A stretch of 64,000 bases of DNA from Anaerolineaceae bacterium (GTDB lineage: Bacteria > Chloroflexota > Anaerolineae > Aggregatilineales > Phototrophicaceae). The DNA lies in contig NZXX01000012.1 of assembly GCA_002702065.1 (NCBI GenBank), positions 124,001 through 188,000 of the forward strand, given 5' to 3'. Shown piece by piece: positions 26,017-34,980 of this stretch (the first letter of the stretch is position 1; every line of letters starts with the position of its first letter). The notes below the pieces were generated by a model that worked only from the letters and a program-made list of their open reading frames with translations, was not told where the DNA came from and did not search any database. The position numbers were made by a program, and so were the translations under genes.

Positions 26017-26895
26017 CTAACGGTCCAGATGCCGGATTTTCTGTATGTATGCCTGAACACGCTGTTCGAGATCGTGCGGATAGGCATACCCCAGATTTTC
26101 ACCAACCTCGATTGCTGTCAGACGATACAGATCAATCGTGTCGAACAAGGCTGTCCAGTTCGCTTGTAAGTCGAAGCCGGTGTAGGTAACGGCCAGCTTG
26201 TCCCACAGGTCCGGGCGAAGCCAGTGTTTCAGTCGTCTCCCAAACAGGCTGGGCTTGACTGTCCAATGACGGGTAATCTCGAAGTGCCAGGTCAACATCG
26301 GTATCAGGTGTTCATGCTTGATAAAATGATCGAGCATGTGTTTGGCGGCGACCATATCTTCGCGCCAGAGATACTTCGCCATGTAGATCGTATCCAGGAA
26401 AAAGACTTCGATGGCTTCCTGATACTGGGTTTCAGTCGGCGGGGTCGGGATATAAGCCTGATAGCTCGGCGGCCTTAGCCCACTGGTCAGATTATACTTA
26501 TCGAGCAGCACCAGATAGCCGGCATCAAGTTCAGCCGGGAGCTGGTCAGCATCGACTATCTGACGCATGTACGCAACCGGCCAGAGCGTGAAGTCGATTT
26601 TGAGTCCCTCCTCGTACTGGACGATATAACCCGATGTCTCGAAGCCGCCTTCAGGCAGAATCGGATCTCGATACAGGGTCAGCACCCGCCCAAAATCGGA
26701 CAGCCAGCCCCTGTGGGCGTGATACGGCTGAATATCGGTTGTCACCAGAATGACATCATAATCTGACAGCACATCAACCACGCCGTTTGGCACCGTGCGT
26801 GAACTTGTCAGCAGCATCGCGCGAACAGACGGCTGGTTCTGCCCCCATCCGGCAAACCGGTCAATCATCATCTGCTGCGAATCGCTCTGGTTCAT
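26017..26895 (-). CDS. aminoglycoside 6-adenylyltransferase-like protein
   Basis: 292 residues resembling ANT(6)/AadE: SDYDVILVTTD carries the D-x-D, followed by GWLSDFGRVL, GLKIDFTLWP and LDKYNLTSGL, then the conserved WREDMVAAKHMLDHFIKHEHLIPMLTWH helical region. The family adenylates streptomycin at O-6, but chromosomal environmental members are often of unknown function. ATG at 26895 fits the usual N-terminus; the longer reading frame upstream is translated intergenic repeat. It is tail to tail with an MFS transporter. Confidence 0.87.
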   Translation of the reverse strand: MNQSDSQQMMIDRFAGWGQNQPSVRAMLLTSSRTVPNGVVDVLSDYDVILVTTDIQPYHAHRGWLSDFGRVLTLYRDPILPEGGFETSGYIVQYEEGLKIDFTLWPVAYMRQIVDADQLPAELDAGYLVLLDKYNLTSGLRPPSYQAYIPTPPTETQYQEAIEVFFLDTIYMAKYLWREDMVAAKHMLDHFIKHEHLIPMLTWHFEITRHWTVKPSLFGRRLKHWLRPDLWDKLAVTYTGFDLQANWTALFDTIDLYRLTAIEVGENLGYAYPHDLEQRVQAYIQKIRHLDR

Positions 26896-26909
26896 GGTGA
26901 TAGTTTCGT

Positions 26910-26942
26910 GCTTTGCTTTGCGCCTTCGCGCCTTTGCGTTAA
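26910..26942. repeat. degenerate CTTTGCG-type heptad repeat
   Basis: About four imperfect copies of a CTTTGCG-like unit occupy the short space between the ANT(6)-like gene and mazG. The repeat keeps an open frame on the minus strand and so lengthens the apparent gene at its 5' end. Confidence 0.6.
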
Positions 26943-26951
26943 ATCGGTTCT

Positions 26952-28403
26952 CTATAACCCGTTTGCTTTGGCTTCGTCCCACAGCGCATCGAGTTCGGCC
27001 AGGGTGTGGTCGGATAGCTGTTTATTGGTGGCCCGCACCTGCTGCTCGATATACTGGAAGCGGCGGTAGAATTTCTGGTTGGCTTCGCGCAGGGCGGTTT
27101 CCGGCTCGACCTTCAGCCAGCGTGCCCAGTTGACCAGCACAAACAGCAAATCGCCCATTTCCTCCATCTGGTGTTCCGGCGTCTCGGCGGCCAGCACCTC
27201 GTCCATTTCCTCGCGCACCTTGGCGATGACGTCGTCCACCTGCGGCCAGTCAAAGTTCACCTTGGCGGCCCGCGCCTGATACTGGTACGCCTGCAACAGC
27301 GCCGGGAGTCCTTTGGGGATGCTGTCGAGCAGATATTCATCCTGCTTGCCATTGTCGGCTTTTTCCTGCCGTTTGAGCGCCTCCCAGTTGGTGACGACCT
27401 GATCCGGGTCATCGGCATCCACGTCGCCCCACACATGCGGGTGACGGCGGATCATTTTGGCGTTGACGTAGCGCAGCACATCCGCCATTTTGAACTCGCC
27501 GTCGTCGATGCCAATCTGGGTGTGCAGCACGATTTGCAGCAGCAGATCGCCCAGTTCTTCGTAGAGCGAGTCGGTATCGCCGGATTCGATGGCGTCCAGC
27601 ACTTCATAGGCTTCCTCGATCATGAACTGCCGCAGCGATTCATGCGTCTGCTTGCGATCCCACGGGCAGCCCTCTGGCGCGCGCAGATGGGCGATGATCT
27701 CCTGAAACTGCTCGAAGCTGGCCATCTCCCCCAGCGCAGGCACAAACAGGCTGGTCATGTGGCTGATGTGTTCGCTGCGGTCGATCTCGTATAGGGGCAG
27801 GTCTTCGACCACGGCGTCGGGTGTGCCCGCCGCGTGAATCAACTGCACCGGGAAATCATCGGGGTATTGATTCATCAGGGTCAGCTTGACATCGGAGGCC
27901 ACGTTCTGGCTGTAAACCTGACCGAGCAGCGCGGCGTAATCCGGGTTGATGGGGGGGTGATGCATGGCCGCGATTTGCAGCGCATCCAGCACCTGAAGGC
28001 CGTCCAGTGCGTCAATGCCGAGCAGCCGCAGTGATGGCTCGACAAAGCTGATGCCGTTGACGATCTCGACGGGAATGTCCTTTTCTCTGGCAGCGGCCAG
28101 CAGCCGTGTGGTGGTGGATTCGCCCACCAGCGGGTCGCCCGGCACAGCATAGACGACATCCCGCTGCCCGGCAGCTTCGATGATGCGGCTGACGATTGTC
28201 TCGTACACCTGCTCGAAGTCATCCAGCGTTTCATACAGATCATCAAATGCCTGATAGGTGACATCGTTTTGTGGCAAGCAGCTCACACAGCCGTGCTGCG
28301 CGGTGCGCAAATAGACCATTTCCGCCTGTTTGAGCGTGCGAAAGGCCTTGCGCGACAGATCATCCAATTCACCCGGCCCCAGGCCGACGATGGTTAACGT
28401 CAT
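26952..28403 (-). CDS. mazG: tetrapyrrole-methylase / MazG pyrophosphohydrolase fusion
   Basis: 483 residues. Residues 1-225 form an S-AdoMet tetrapyrrole (corrin/porphyrin) methylase-like domain (TIVGLGPGELDDL, then YAVPGDPLVGE). Residues about 230-480 are MazG, with GCPWDRKQTHESLR and EEAYEVLDAIE...EELGDLLLQ, the Mg-binding EExxE...ExxD helices. MazG hydrolyses NTPs to NMP and PPi and removes abnormal nucleotides. The same fusion is known as YabN in Bacillus. ATG at 28403 matches the true domain start. No clear ribosome site was seen. Confidence 0.92.
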   Translation of the reverse strand: MTLTIVGLGPGELDDLSRKAFRTLKQAEMVYLRTAQHGCVSCLPQNDVTYQAFDDLYETLDDFEQVYETIVSRIIEAAGQRDVVYAVPGDPLVGESTTTRLLAAAREKDIPVEIVNGISFVEPSLRLLGIDALDGLQVLDALQIAAMHHPPINPDYAALLGQVYSQNVASDVKLTLMNQYPDDFPVQLIHAAGTPDAVVEDLPLYEIDRSEHISHMTSLFVPALGEMASFEQFQEIIAHLRAPEGCPWDRKQTHESLRQFMIEEAYEVLDAIESGDTDSLYEELGDLLLQIVLHTQIGIDDGEFKMADVLRYVNAKMIRRHPHVWGDVDADDPDQVVTNWEALKRQEKADNGKQDEYLLDSIPKGLPALLQAYQYQARAAKVNFDWPQVDDVIAKVREEMDEVLAAETPEHQMEEMGDLLFVLVNWARWLKVEPETALREANQKFYRRFQYIEQQVRATNKQLSDHTLAELDALWDEAKANGL

Positions 28404-28510
28404 AGTGGGTATCGCTTTCGTCTTAAACCAACTTCCAATTGTTTTTGAGGAAACTGTAACGTCCGGTGTGTAGAATCCCCGGAAAAACTGAGTGCGTGAG
28501 GGATTTATCC

Positions 28511-29002
28511 ATGAGCGATTTGCTGCTCGACAATCAACCCGTTCAGGCACGACCTCATTTTACAAGTGATTTGGCGGTTGTCGAAACCATTTTTCGAGAT
28601 CGCTACACATTCTTTGCCGAAATCCGCGAGGAAATCGGCCTGCGCGACAAGATCCGCGCCATGCTGCTGTCCTCAACGCTCTTTCTGGCGCTGTATGGCG
28701 GCGTGATGGGGGCATCGCACAGTGTCCCCCAGGTCTTCAGTTCGGCGGTCAAGCTGCCGATTTTGTTCATGATCACGCTGTTGATCTGTGCGCCGTCGCT
28801 CTATTTCTTCAGTATCCTCTTTGGCTCCAAACAGAGTATTTTGCAAAACATCGCGCTGATCCTCACCGCCATGACCACAACCGCGGTGCTGCTGGTCAGC
28901 CTGGCCCCGGTCACGCTGTTCTTCCTGTTTCGGCGGGTCAGTGGCAACTTTTACACGGACGTGATCAACAGCCTGTTGTCGCTGCTGTTCGGGCTTTGGT
29001 AG
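28511..29002 (+). CDS. membrane protein, shortened paralogue of the next gene
   Basis: 163 residues with about three membrane helices (LFLALYGGVMGASHSVPQVF, LPILFMITLLICAPSLYFF, IALILTAMTTTAVLLVSLAP). It shares most of its sequence with the next gene but lacks about 83 internal residues, including the FVGTQMAWTLRPFMGAP region, before rejoining at GNFYTDVINSLLSLL. GAGGG precedes the ATG at 28511. The pair is a tandem duplication followed by an internal in-frame deletion in this copy. Function unknown. Confidence 0.75.
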   Translation: MSDLLLDNQPVQARPHFTSDLAVVETIFRDRYTFFAEIREEIGLRDKIRAMLLSSTLFLALYGGVMGASHSVPQVFSSAVKLPILFMITLLICAPSLYFFSILFGSKQSILQNIALILTAMTTTAVLLVSLAPVTLFFLFRRVSGNFYTDVINSLLSLLFGLW

Positions 29003-29037
29003 CTGGTTCACCGTCGTCAGTTGATAAGGAGTCCCAA

Positions 29038-29793
29038 ATGGAGAACACCGTTCTGGACAAAATCGAGCGCGCCCCAACCGTACCGCTGCGCACGCGGCGC
29101 GGCCTTGTGGATGATCTGGCAATTGTCGAGCGCATCTTTCGAGATCGCTACACTTTCTTCGCCGAAATCCGCGAAGAGATCGACCTGCGCGGCAAGATTA
29201 TCTCCCTGCTGTTAGCCTCAACCATTTTTCTGGCGCTGTACGGCGGGGTGATGGGTGCATCCAACAGTGTGCCACAGGTCATTAGCTCGGCGGTCAAGCT
29301 GCCTATTCTGTTCCTGATTACGCTGTTTATCTGCGCGCCATCGCTCTATTTCTTTAATATCCTGTTTGGCTCGAAACAGAGCATTCTGCAAAATATCGCG
29401 CTGATCCTCACCGCCATGACCACAACGGCTGTATTGCTGGTCAGCCTGGCGCCGGTCATGCTGTTTTTCCTGACGACCACCAGCGGCTATCAGTTTTTCA
29501 AGCTGCTCAATGTCAGCATCTTCGCGGTGGCCGGTGCGATGGGGCTGGTCTTTTTGAAGCAGGGCTTTGAGCACAGTGTCGATGCCGACAATGAAGAGGG
29601 ACGTGGTGCGCGGCGGCGGCTGTTTGTGCTGTGGATGCTGCTGTACGGCTTTGTCGGTACACAAATGGCCTGGACTCTGCGGCCCTTTATGGGTGCGCCA
29701 ACCGAACCATTCATGATTGTGCGGCAGGTGGGTGGCAACTTTTATGCCGATGTGATCCACAGCCTGATCAGTTTGTTCGGCGGCGTTCTGTAA
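29038..29793 (+). CDS. polytopic membrane protein, full-length paralogue
   Basis: 251 residues with about five membrane helices. The N-terminal cytoplasmic piece ends in VERIFRDRYTFFAEIREEI. The second half holds LLYGFVGTQMAWTLRPFMG and GGNFYADVIHSLISLFG, motifs I associate with a widespread uncharacterised bacterial membrane-protein family. AAGGAG 6 bases before the ATG at 29038 fixes the start. It lies 35 bases after its shortened copy and probably in the same transcript. Confidence 0.8.
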   Translation: MENTVLDKIERAPTVPLRTRRGLVDDLAIVERIFRDRYTFFAEIREEIDLRGKIISLLLASTIFLALYGGVMGASNSVPQVISSAVKLPILFLITLFICAPSLYFFNILFGSKQSILQNIALILTAMTTTAVLLVSLAPVMLFFLTTTSGYQFFKLLNVSIFAVAGAMGLVFLKQGFEHSVDADNEEGRGARRRLFVLWMLLYGFVGTQMAWTLRPFMGAPTEPFMIVRQVGGNFYADVIHSLISLFGGVL

Positions 29794-29854
29794 GCAGTGA
29801 CAAATGGTGTGGGGAATTTCGATATTTTTCACACCATCAATCTTGAATAACGTA

Positions 29855-29884
29855 TATAATATTTGAGCGTAACGTAATATTACG
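29855..29884 (+). promoter_or_regulatory. candidate -10 box and 12-bp palindrome
   Basis: TATAAT at 29855-29860 is followed by the perfect palindrome CGTAATATTACG (29873-29884), 11 bases before the ATG of the next gene. The palindrome sits where a repressor would block the early transcript. Confidence 0.4.
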
Positions 29885-29894
29885 ACAGGGTAAT

Positions 29895-30275
29895 ATGATG
29901 GCGTACCAGTTGACATGGCAAATTGCGGACCGGGCAATCCTGATCACTGCCCATGATGAGTTTTCGCTTTCGGATTTCGGCGCACTCACCAACGAGCTTG
30001 TTACCGGTTATCTGAAAGTCGAGAATGCCCCGGTTCATCTGCTGCTTGATCTGAGCATCATGGAGAAGTTCCCGCATCAGTTGGGCAAAATTCGGACGGT
30101 CACCCGTGATCTGTTTCAGCATCCGGCGCTGGGCAAAATCGTCCTCGTGGGCCGCGTGAACCCGCTGGCAGGCTGCATCATCGACACACTGGCCCGCACA
30201 TTTCGTGTGGAGTGTCTGAGCGCGGCTTCCGCTGAGGATGCCATACGACTGATCGAAGTCCCCGCCCTGAACTAA
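29895..30275 (+). CDS. small STAS-like (SpoIIAA-fold) protein
   Basis: 126 residues alternating strands and helices (LTWQIADRAILITAHDEFSL, then VHLLLDLSIMEKFPHQL, then GKIVLVGRVNPLAGCIIDTL), resembling the STAS/SpoIIAA-like fold of stand-alone sensors and anti-anti-sigma-like proteins. The conserved phospho-Ser of anti-anti-sigma factors is not evident. No partner kinase gene is adjacent. Assignment to the fold is by pattern only. Confidence 0.6.
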   Translation: MMAYQLTWQIADRAILITAHDEFSLSDFGALTNELVTGYLKVENAPVHLLLDLSIMEKFPHQLGKIRTVTRDLFQHPALGKIVLVGRVNPLAGCIIDTLARTFRVECLSAASAEDAIRLIEVPALN

Positions 30276-30373
30276 ACCCCCACAAGGTTTCATCACCACC
30301 GAGATTTTCTATTGCCGCATTAGATCAAATGAGCTATATTCGGGCTGCTTATCGTTCTCATGGAAATATCGCC

Positions 30374-31627
30374 ATGACTCAGCTTCCTGCCATACCGGTT
30401 CCCCTGTCTGCCAGCCGTGCGCTGGCGCTGTATGCCCAGGGCCTGCACGCCTTGCCCGACGGACCTGTCACATCGGATACGATTTACAGGGTTGTGGAGC
30501 AGCTTGGCTGTGTCCAGATTGATACCCTGCAAATGGTCGCCCGCAGCCAGTACCTGGTCATGTGGAGCCGTGTCGGCCATTATGACCCGGCGGATTTTGA
30601 TGCCCTGATCTTCGACCCGGATCAGCGTCGCCTGTTTGAGTACTGGCGCAAAGCCGCGTCGATTATCCCCCTGCGCGATTACCGCTACAGCCTGCCCCAG
30701 ATGCGCCATTACCGCGAAAACCCCGACAGCTGGTGGCGTATGAACCTGTTGCAAGATGAGGCGGGTCAGCAGGTGCTGGCACATGTACGGGAGCGTATCG
30801 CTGAGGAAGGGGCGCTGCGAACTTCCGATTTTGAATATGAGGGGCCAAAACGGGGCAGCTGGTGGGACTGGAAACCGGCGAAAAATGCGCTGGAATACGG
30901 CTACAACACCGGCGAGTTGATGATTACCAATCGGGTTAATTTCCAGCGTGTGTATGACCTGCGCGAACGGGTGCTGCCGGATTGGGTGGACCCGACAGAG
31001 CCGACTCCTGCCGAAGCGAACCGCTATCATATCGAGCAGGCGGTGAAGGCACTGGGCATTTGCGAACCCCTGCAAGCGGCGGAATATGCTTACATGAAGC
31101 GGACGACCACCCGACCAGTGGCTCAGGCATTGATGAAAGAGGGCGTGCTGCTGGAAGTCGAAGGCGTACGGGTATCGGGTGATGTGGTACCGATGGTCAT
31201 TCACCGGGACCGTCTGGCGGATTTGCAGCGCGCGCTGGACGGTGCCATTCAGCCCCGACACACCACCTTTCTCAGCCCGTTTGACAGCCTGTTCTGGGCA
31301 CGTGGACGCGATGAGGGTTTATGGAATTTCCGCAATGTGCTGGAAGCCTATAAGCGCGAGCCGGATCGCATTTGGGGCTATTTCTCGCTGCCGATCCTCC
31401 ATCATGATCGCCTGATCGGACGGTTTGACCCCAAGCTCGACCGCAAGACAGGCACGCTGTATTTACGGTCGCTGCATCTGGAACCCGGCATTGAGCTGAG
31501 CGACGAACTGATTGCTGATGTCGCGGAAGCCAAACGCCAGTTCATGGCCTTCCACGATGCCAACGAACTGGTCATCGAACCCAAAGGCCATGCCGAGTTC
31601 GCCCGGCTGCTGCAACATCACTTTTGA
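30374..31627 (+). CDS. YcaQ-like winged-helix DNA glycosylase family protein
   Basis: 417 residues of the HTH_42 family, to which E. coli YcaQ (AlkX), an interstrand-crosslink glycosylase, belongs. Recognisable parts are GCVQIDTLQMVARSQYLVMW, WWDWKPAKNALEYGYNTGEL and FLSPFDSLFWARGRDEGLW. The family's catalytic QxQ motif region is probably GCVQID, but the second Gln is not obvious. It may unhook or recognise damaged bases. Its 3' end overlaps the convergent glycosyltransferase gene by 10 bases. Confidence 0.88.
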   Translation: MTQLPAIPVPLSASRALALYAQGLHALPDGPVTSDTIYRVVEQLGCVQIDTLQMVARSQYLVMWSRVGHYDPADFDALIFDPDQRRLFEYWRKAASIIPLRDYRYSLPQMRHYRENPDSWWRMNLLQDEAGQQVLAHVRERIAEEGALRTSDFEYEGPKRGSWWDWKPAKNALEYGYNTGELMITNRVNFQRVYDLRERVLPDWVDPTEPTPAEANRYHIEQAVKALGICEPLQAAEYAYMKRTTTRPVAQALMKEGVLLEVEGVRVSGDVVPMVIHRDRLADLQRALDGAIQPRHTTFLSPFDSLFWARGRDEGLWNFRNVLEAYKREPDRIWGYFSLPILHHDRLIGRFDPKLDRKTGTLYLRSLHLEPGIELSDELIADVAEAKRQFMAFHDANELVIEPKGHAEFARLLQHHF

Positions 31628-32889
31628 GCGGATAGAGTTTGTTCAATATACTGCACGGCGGTTTGAACACCATCTTCTGCGCGGATTCGTTCGCCCAGTT
31701 GGGCGGCGCGCTGGCGCATGGCGGTGTTGGTGGCGGCGACATGAATGGCATAGGCCAGCTTTTCGGCGATCAACTGCTTTTGCTGGATCGGCGCGGGGCC
31801 AACACCCAGTGCCGCAACTCGGCTGGCCCAGAAGGGTTGGTCGGCAAAGTGCGGCACAATCACAGAGGGGATGCCCGCCCGCAGTCCGGCAGCCGTTGTG
31901 CCTGCACCGCCATGATGCACCACCGCCGCCATGCGGGGGAACAGCCAGCTATGCGGCGCATAATCCAGGCGGAAAATGGACTCTGGCAGGTCGCGTTCAC
32001 CGATGCCTGCCCAGCCAGACAGCAAAATCGCGCGCTGATTGCTCTGGCAAATACCGTCGATGATCGTATCGGTCAGCGCGTCGGTGTCCCGGTTGGTCAT
32101 GCTGCCAAAGCCAACATAAACCGGTGCCGGGCCAGATTCCAGAAAGTGACGCAGTTCATCGGATGGCTGCCAGTCCGGCACTTCGAGGAACCAGTAGCCG
32201 CTGATGCAGATGTCGTCACGCCAGTCTCTGGGATGGGGGATAACCTGCGGGCTGAAACCGTAGATCACGGGGTAGGGGTCGTTCATCGTGATGCGAAATG
32301 ACCGTGTTTCCGGTGGCAGGCTGAGTAAATTCACCCGCACATCGTTGTAGGCCTGTTTGAACACGCGCCACATGAGTTCCATCATGGCGTCGTACGTCAG
32401 GCGATTATAGGCAGCGTTAAAGGGCAGCGCACCGGGCAGGGATGGGAAAAGGATGCCGGGGAAGTCGCCGGTTTGTTGCACAGGCTGCAAATAGGTGGCA
32501 ATCGCCGGAACCCCCAGTTTTTCCGCAGTTGGCACGGCGGTGAAAAAACCGAGCGTCGAGAACAGGATCACATCCGCATCGTGGCAGGCAGCCAGCGTAT
32601 CGCGGCCAAGCTGCTGCATCATTTCGATGGCAAGGTCGCGCATTCGTTGGGCGAATGAGAAAGGGTTGCGTCCCGTTTCCAGCCACTCCAGCCCATTTTC
32701 GGCCTGCATCATCTCCTGTGGGTTCCCAACCAGCGGACCAAAGTCCAGCCCATGCTCGCGCACGAAACTTTCGTAGGGTTCGTGGGTGGCGACCCGGACC
32801 GCATGCCCGGCATTTTTTAGCCCGACAGCCAGCGGTATGAAGGGTTGAATATCCCCGCGTGAGCCAATCGTGACCAGCGTGATGCGCAT
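31618..32889 (-). CDS. GT1-family glycosyltransferase (UGT/MGT type)
   Basis: 423 residues. The N-terminus ITLVTIGSRGDIQPFIPLAVG is typical of sterol or macrolide glycosyltransferases. The C-terminal nucleotide-sugar motif is HHGGAGTTAAGLRAGIPSVI, with PHFADQPFWASRV after it. It transfers sugar from an NDP-sugar to a lipid or small molecule. It lies 4 bases downstream of a CoA-binding-protein gene on the same strand. Glycosylation of a membrane lipid or of a xenobiotic is possible. Confidence 0.92.
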   Translation of the reverse strand: MRITLVTIGSRGDIQPFIPLAVGLKNAGHAVRVATHEPYESFVREHGLDFGPLVGNPQEMMQAENGLEWLETGRNPFSFAQRMRDLAIEMMQQLGRDTLAACHDADVILFSTLGFFTAVPTAEKLGVPAIATYLQPVQQTGDFPGILFPSLPGALPFNAAYNRLTYDAMMELMWRVFKQAYNDVRVNLLSLPPETRSFRITMNDPYPVIYGFSPQVIPHPRDWRDDICISGYWFLEVPDWQPSDELRHFLESGPAPVYVGFGSMTNRDTDALTDTIIDGICQSNQRAILLSGWAGIGERDLPESIFRLDYAPHSWLFPRMAAVVHHGGAGTTAAGLRAGIPSVIVPHFADQPFWASRVAALGVGPAPIQQKQLIAEKLAYAIHVAATNTAMRQRAAQLGERIRAEDGVQTAVQYIEQTLSAQK

Positions 32890-32893
32890 GCCG

Positions 32894-33310
32894 CTACCTC
32901 AGCAGGCTTGCATGTTCGATTTTGATGCAGCGGTTCATCGCGACGTCCATGCCCGCGTCCAGCGCTTTCTGGCGTGCCTGCTCATCGACCACACCCAACT
33001 GTGCCCACACCACTTTTGCGCCCACGCGAATGGCTTCATCCACGATGTCGGACAAATGCTCCGAACGACGGAAGACATTCACGATGTCGATCGGTTCCGG
33101 TATGGCTTCGAGGGACTCATAGCTGGGTTGGCCATCAATTTCCATGACGGTTGGGTTGACGGGGTAAACCGTATACCCGACCTGCCGCAGGTATTGAGCA
33201 ATGCGATAACTGGTGCGATGTGGCTTGTCGGAGTGACCGACGACCGCGATGACTTTCGCCTGTTCCAGGGCAATGCGCATCGCCTTATCACTCTCATTCA
33301 GGTTGGTCAT
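32894..33310 (-). CDS. CoA-binding protein (YccU-like)
   Basis: 138 residues of a Rossmann CoA-binding domain: VIAVVGHSDKPHRTSYRIAQ, then YTVYPVNPTV and VVWAQLGVVDEQARQKALDAG with AMNRCIKIEH at the end, as in the CoA-binding half of succinyl-CoA synthetase. It is a stand-alone member whose function is not established. Its ATG overlaps the stop of the histidine kinase by 4 bases. Confidence 0.92.
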   Translation of the reverse strand: MTNLNESDKAMRIALEQAKVIAVVGHSDKPHRTSYRIAQYLRQVGYTVYPVNPTVMEIDGQPSYESLEAIPEPIDIVNVFRRSEHLSDIVDEAIRVGAKVVWAQLGVVDEQARQKALDAGMDVAMNRCIKIEHASLLR

Positions 33311-34581
33311 CTTGCTCCCTCTGCTATGCCGGATGGATTCAGCGGCAAGACCACGAGAAAGGTGCTGCCGTGGTCTGGCTTGCTGATGACTTCAATATGG
33401 CCCTGGTGCTGCTCGATAATCTGCCGTGCGATGGGTAAACCCAGCCCGAAACCACGTGTTGTGCGGGCCTGATCTTTGCGGTAAAGACGGTTAAAGATGG
33501 ATGTTATTTCATCAGGTGTGATACCCATACCGGTGTCGGCAATGCTAACCGTACAGGTTTCCGGCGCTGTGTCTGCATGGATATAGATGCTGCCACCGGT
33601 TCGATTGTAGCGGATTGCATTTTCCAGCAGCCGGCCAAAAGCAAGCTGTAATTCTTCGGCATCAGCGTCCAGCATCAGCCTATCCGGTAGATCCAGGGTG
33701 ATGTGCAGGTCGAGGGCGTTGGCCTGTTCCCGATGCTGGTAGAGGACCGCTCGAATAATACCGGTCAGGTCAACGGGTTGCAGGTTGAGAGATGCACCAC
33801 TGTCCAGCCGGGCCATCGTTGCCAGGTCTTCGACCAGCCGCAGGATACTGGAAGCCTGTGTCTCGATGGATGTAATCTGCCGCAGCTGGTGCTCATCGGG
33901 TTCTTTCATGTGCTTGAGCAGGTAGGCAGCCGCGCGAATCACGGAAAGCGGCGTGCGGAATTCGTGAGAGGCGTCACGGATAAAATCGGAAAGTACCTGT
34001 ATGCGCTCTCGCTCCGCAGCCAGTTCGAGGGCGTGTTGCTCGGCTTCTTTGCGATCTGTGATATTGCGATTGATGCCGATCAGCCCGGTGATATGCCCGT
34101 TGCTGTCATACAGCGGCATCTTGCTGATCAAAAACCACATCGGCACGGCGCAGTATTCATGGGCATATACTTCATGATTGATTGACGCCTGGCCAGTGGC
34201 CATCAGCTGATTTTCAGCTTCCAGCGTGTCGCGCTCGGTTTCCCCGAACAAGTCGATATCGGTCTTGCCGATCATCGCTTCCGGGCCAGCAAAGCCCCAT
34301 GTTTGCCATGCTGCACGGTTGACCATAATAAAGCGGCATTGGCGGTCTTTCACGTAGATATGATCCGGCACCGTATCGCTGATGGTTTGCAGCAGTTGAA
34401 AGTGCCTGGCATTGCCGTCGAGTGCGCTGGTGGTCGCCTGATGTTCGAAGGCTGGGGGTGGAACGCTGTTGCCTCTTTGAATGTCCTCGATGACGGCCAT
34501 GATTCGCTGCAAAGAGGCCGGGTCTTTGGCACAGTCTTGCAGTACTTGAAGTTGCCGGGGAGACAAAAGGCCATTCATCAT
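33307..34581 (-). CDS. PAS-domain sensor histidine kinase
   Basis: 424 residues, cytoplasmic (no membrane segment). Residues 1-50 are of unknown type. A PAS domain at about 60-175 (ISDTVPDHIYVKDRQCRFIM, PAC end GLIGINRNITDRKEAE) is followed by the HisKA domain with phospho-acceptor H206 (DASHEFRTPLSV). The HATPase domain has LENAIRYNRT, ADTGMGITPDE and GFGLGLPIARQI. It should autophosphorylate on a redox or ligand signal sensed by PAS. No response regulator is adjacent; the single-domain regulators at 6814 and 56463 are possible partners. Confidence 0.95.
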   Translation of the reverse strand: MMNGLLSPRQLQVLQDCAKDPASLQRIMAVIEDIQRGNSVPPPAFEHQATTSALDGNARHFQLLQTISDTVPDHIYVKDRQCRFIMVNRAAWQTWGFAGPEAMIGKTDIDLFGETERDTLEAENQLMATGQASINHEVYAHEYCAVPMWFLISKMPLYDSNGHITGLIGINRNITDRKEAEQHALELAAERERIQVLSDFIRDASHEFRTPLSVIRAAAYLLKHMKEPDEHQLRQITSIETQASSILRLVEDLATMARLDSGASLNLQPVDLTGIIRAVLYQHREQANALDLHITLDLPDRLMLDADAEELQLAFGRLLENAIRYNRTGGSIYIHADTAPETCTVSIADTGMGITPDEITSIFNRLYRKDQARTTRGFGLGLPIARQIIEQHQGHIEVISKPDHGSTFLVVLPLNPSGIAEGAR

Positions 34582-34644
34582 TGATAGTTTGCTCGGTTGG
34601 ACTTGTGTCTATTGTACAGGTAATTCAATCGATGCGTAGGCTGC

Positions 34645-34968
34645 TTATCGTGGTGGTGGGGCGATACATACCAGGACGCTCAATCGTGTGCTGCCCACAT
34701 TCTCCACACCGTGCGCGACACCGGCCTGTGCCCAGATAACCATTCCTTCACCGGCATCCTGCGTCTCGTCACCGACCGTAAAGCGCCCGCTGCCCTCCAG
34801 CACCACATACACCTTGTCCTGGTCGGCATGGTCGTGCACCGGCTGCACCTGACCGGGTTCCAGGCAGTTCAGGCCGACCATCATCATATCGCCCTGAAAC
34901 AACGTGCTTTTATAGAATTTGTCGGGTCGTGCGCCAACGTGATTCCGGTAGTCTTCAAAATTGCCCAT
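34645..34968 (-). CDS. cupin-domain protein
   Basis: 107 residues with one small beta-barrel. Metal-ligand positions H45, H47, D51 or Q50 and E58 occur in PVHDHADQDKVYVVLEGSG, and the second motif is WAQAGVAHGVENVG. Function cannot be assigned within this family. ATG at 34968 has AGGAG 6 bases upstream. Confidence 0.88.
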   Translation of the reverse strand: MGNFEDYRNHVGARPDKFYKSTLFQGDMMMVGLNCLEPGQVQPVHDHADQDKVYVVLEGSGRFTVGDETQDAGEGMVIWAQAGVAHGVENVGSTRLSVLVCIAPPPR

Positions 34969-34980
34969 CATTGGCTCCTG

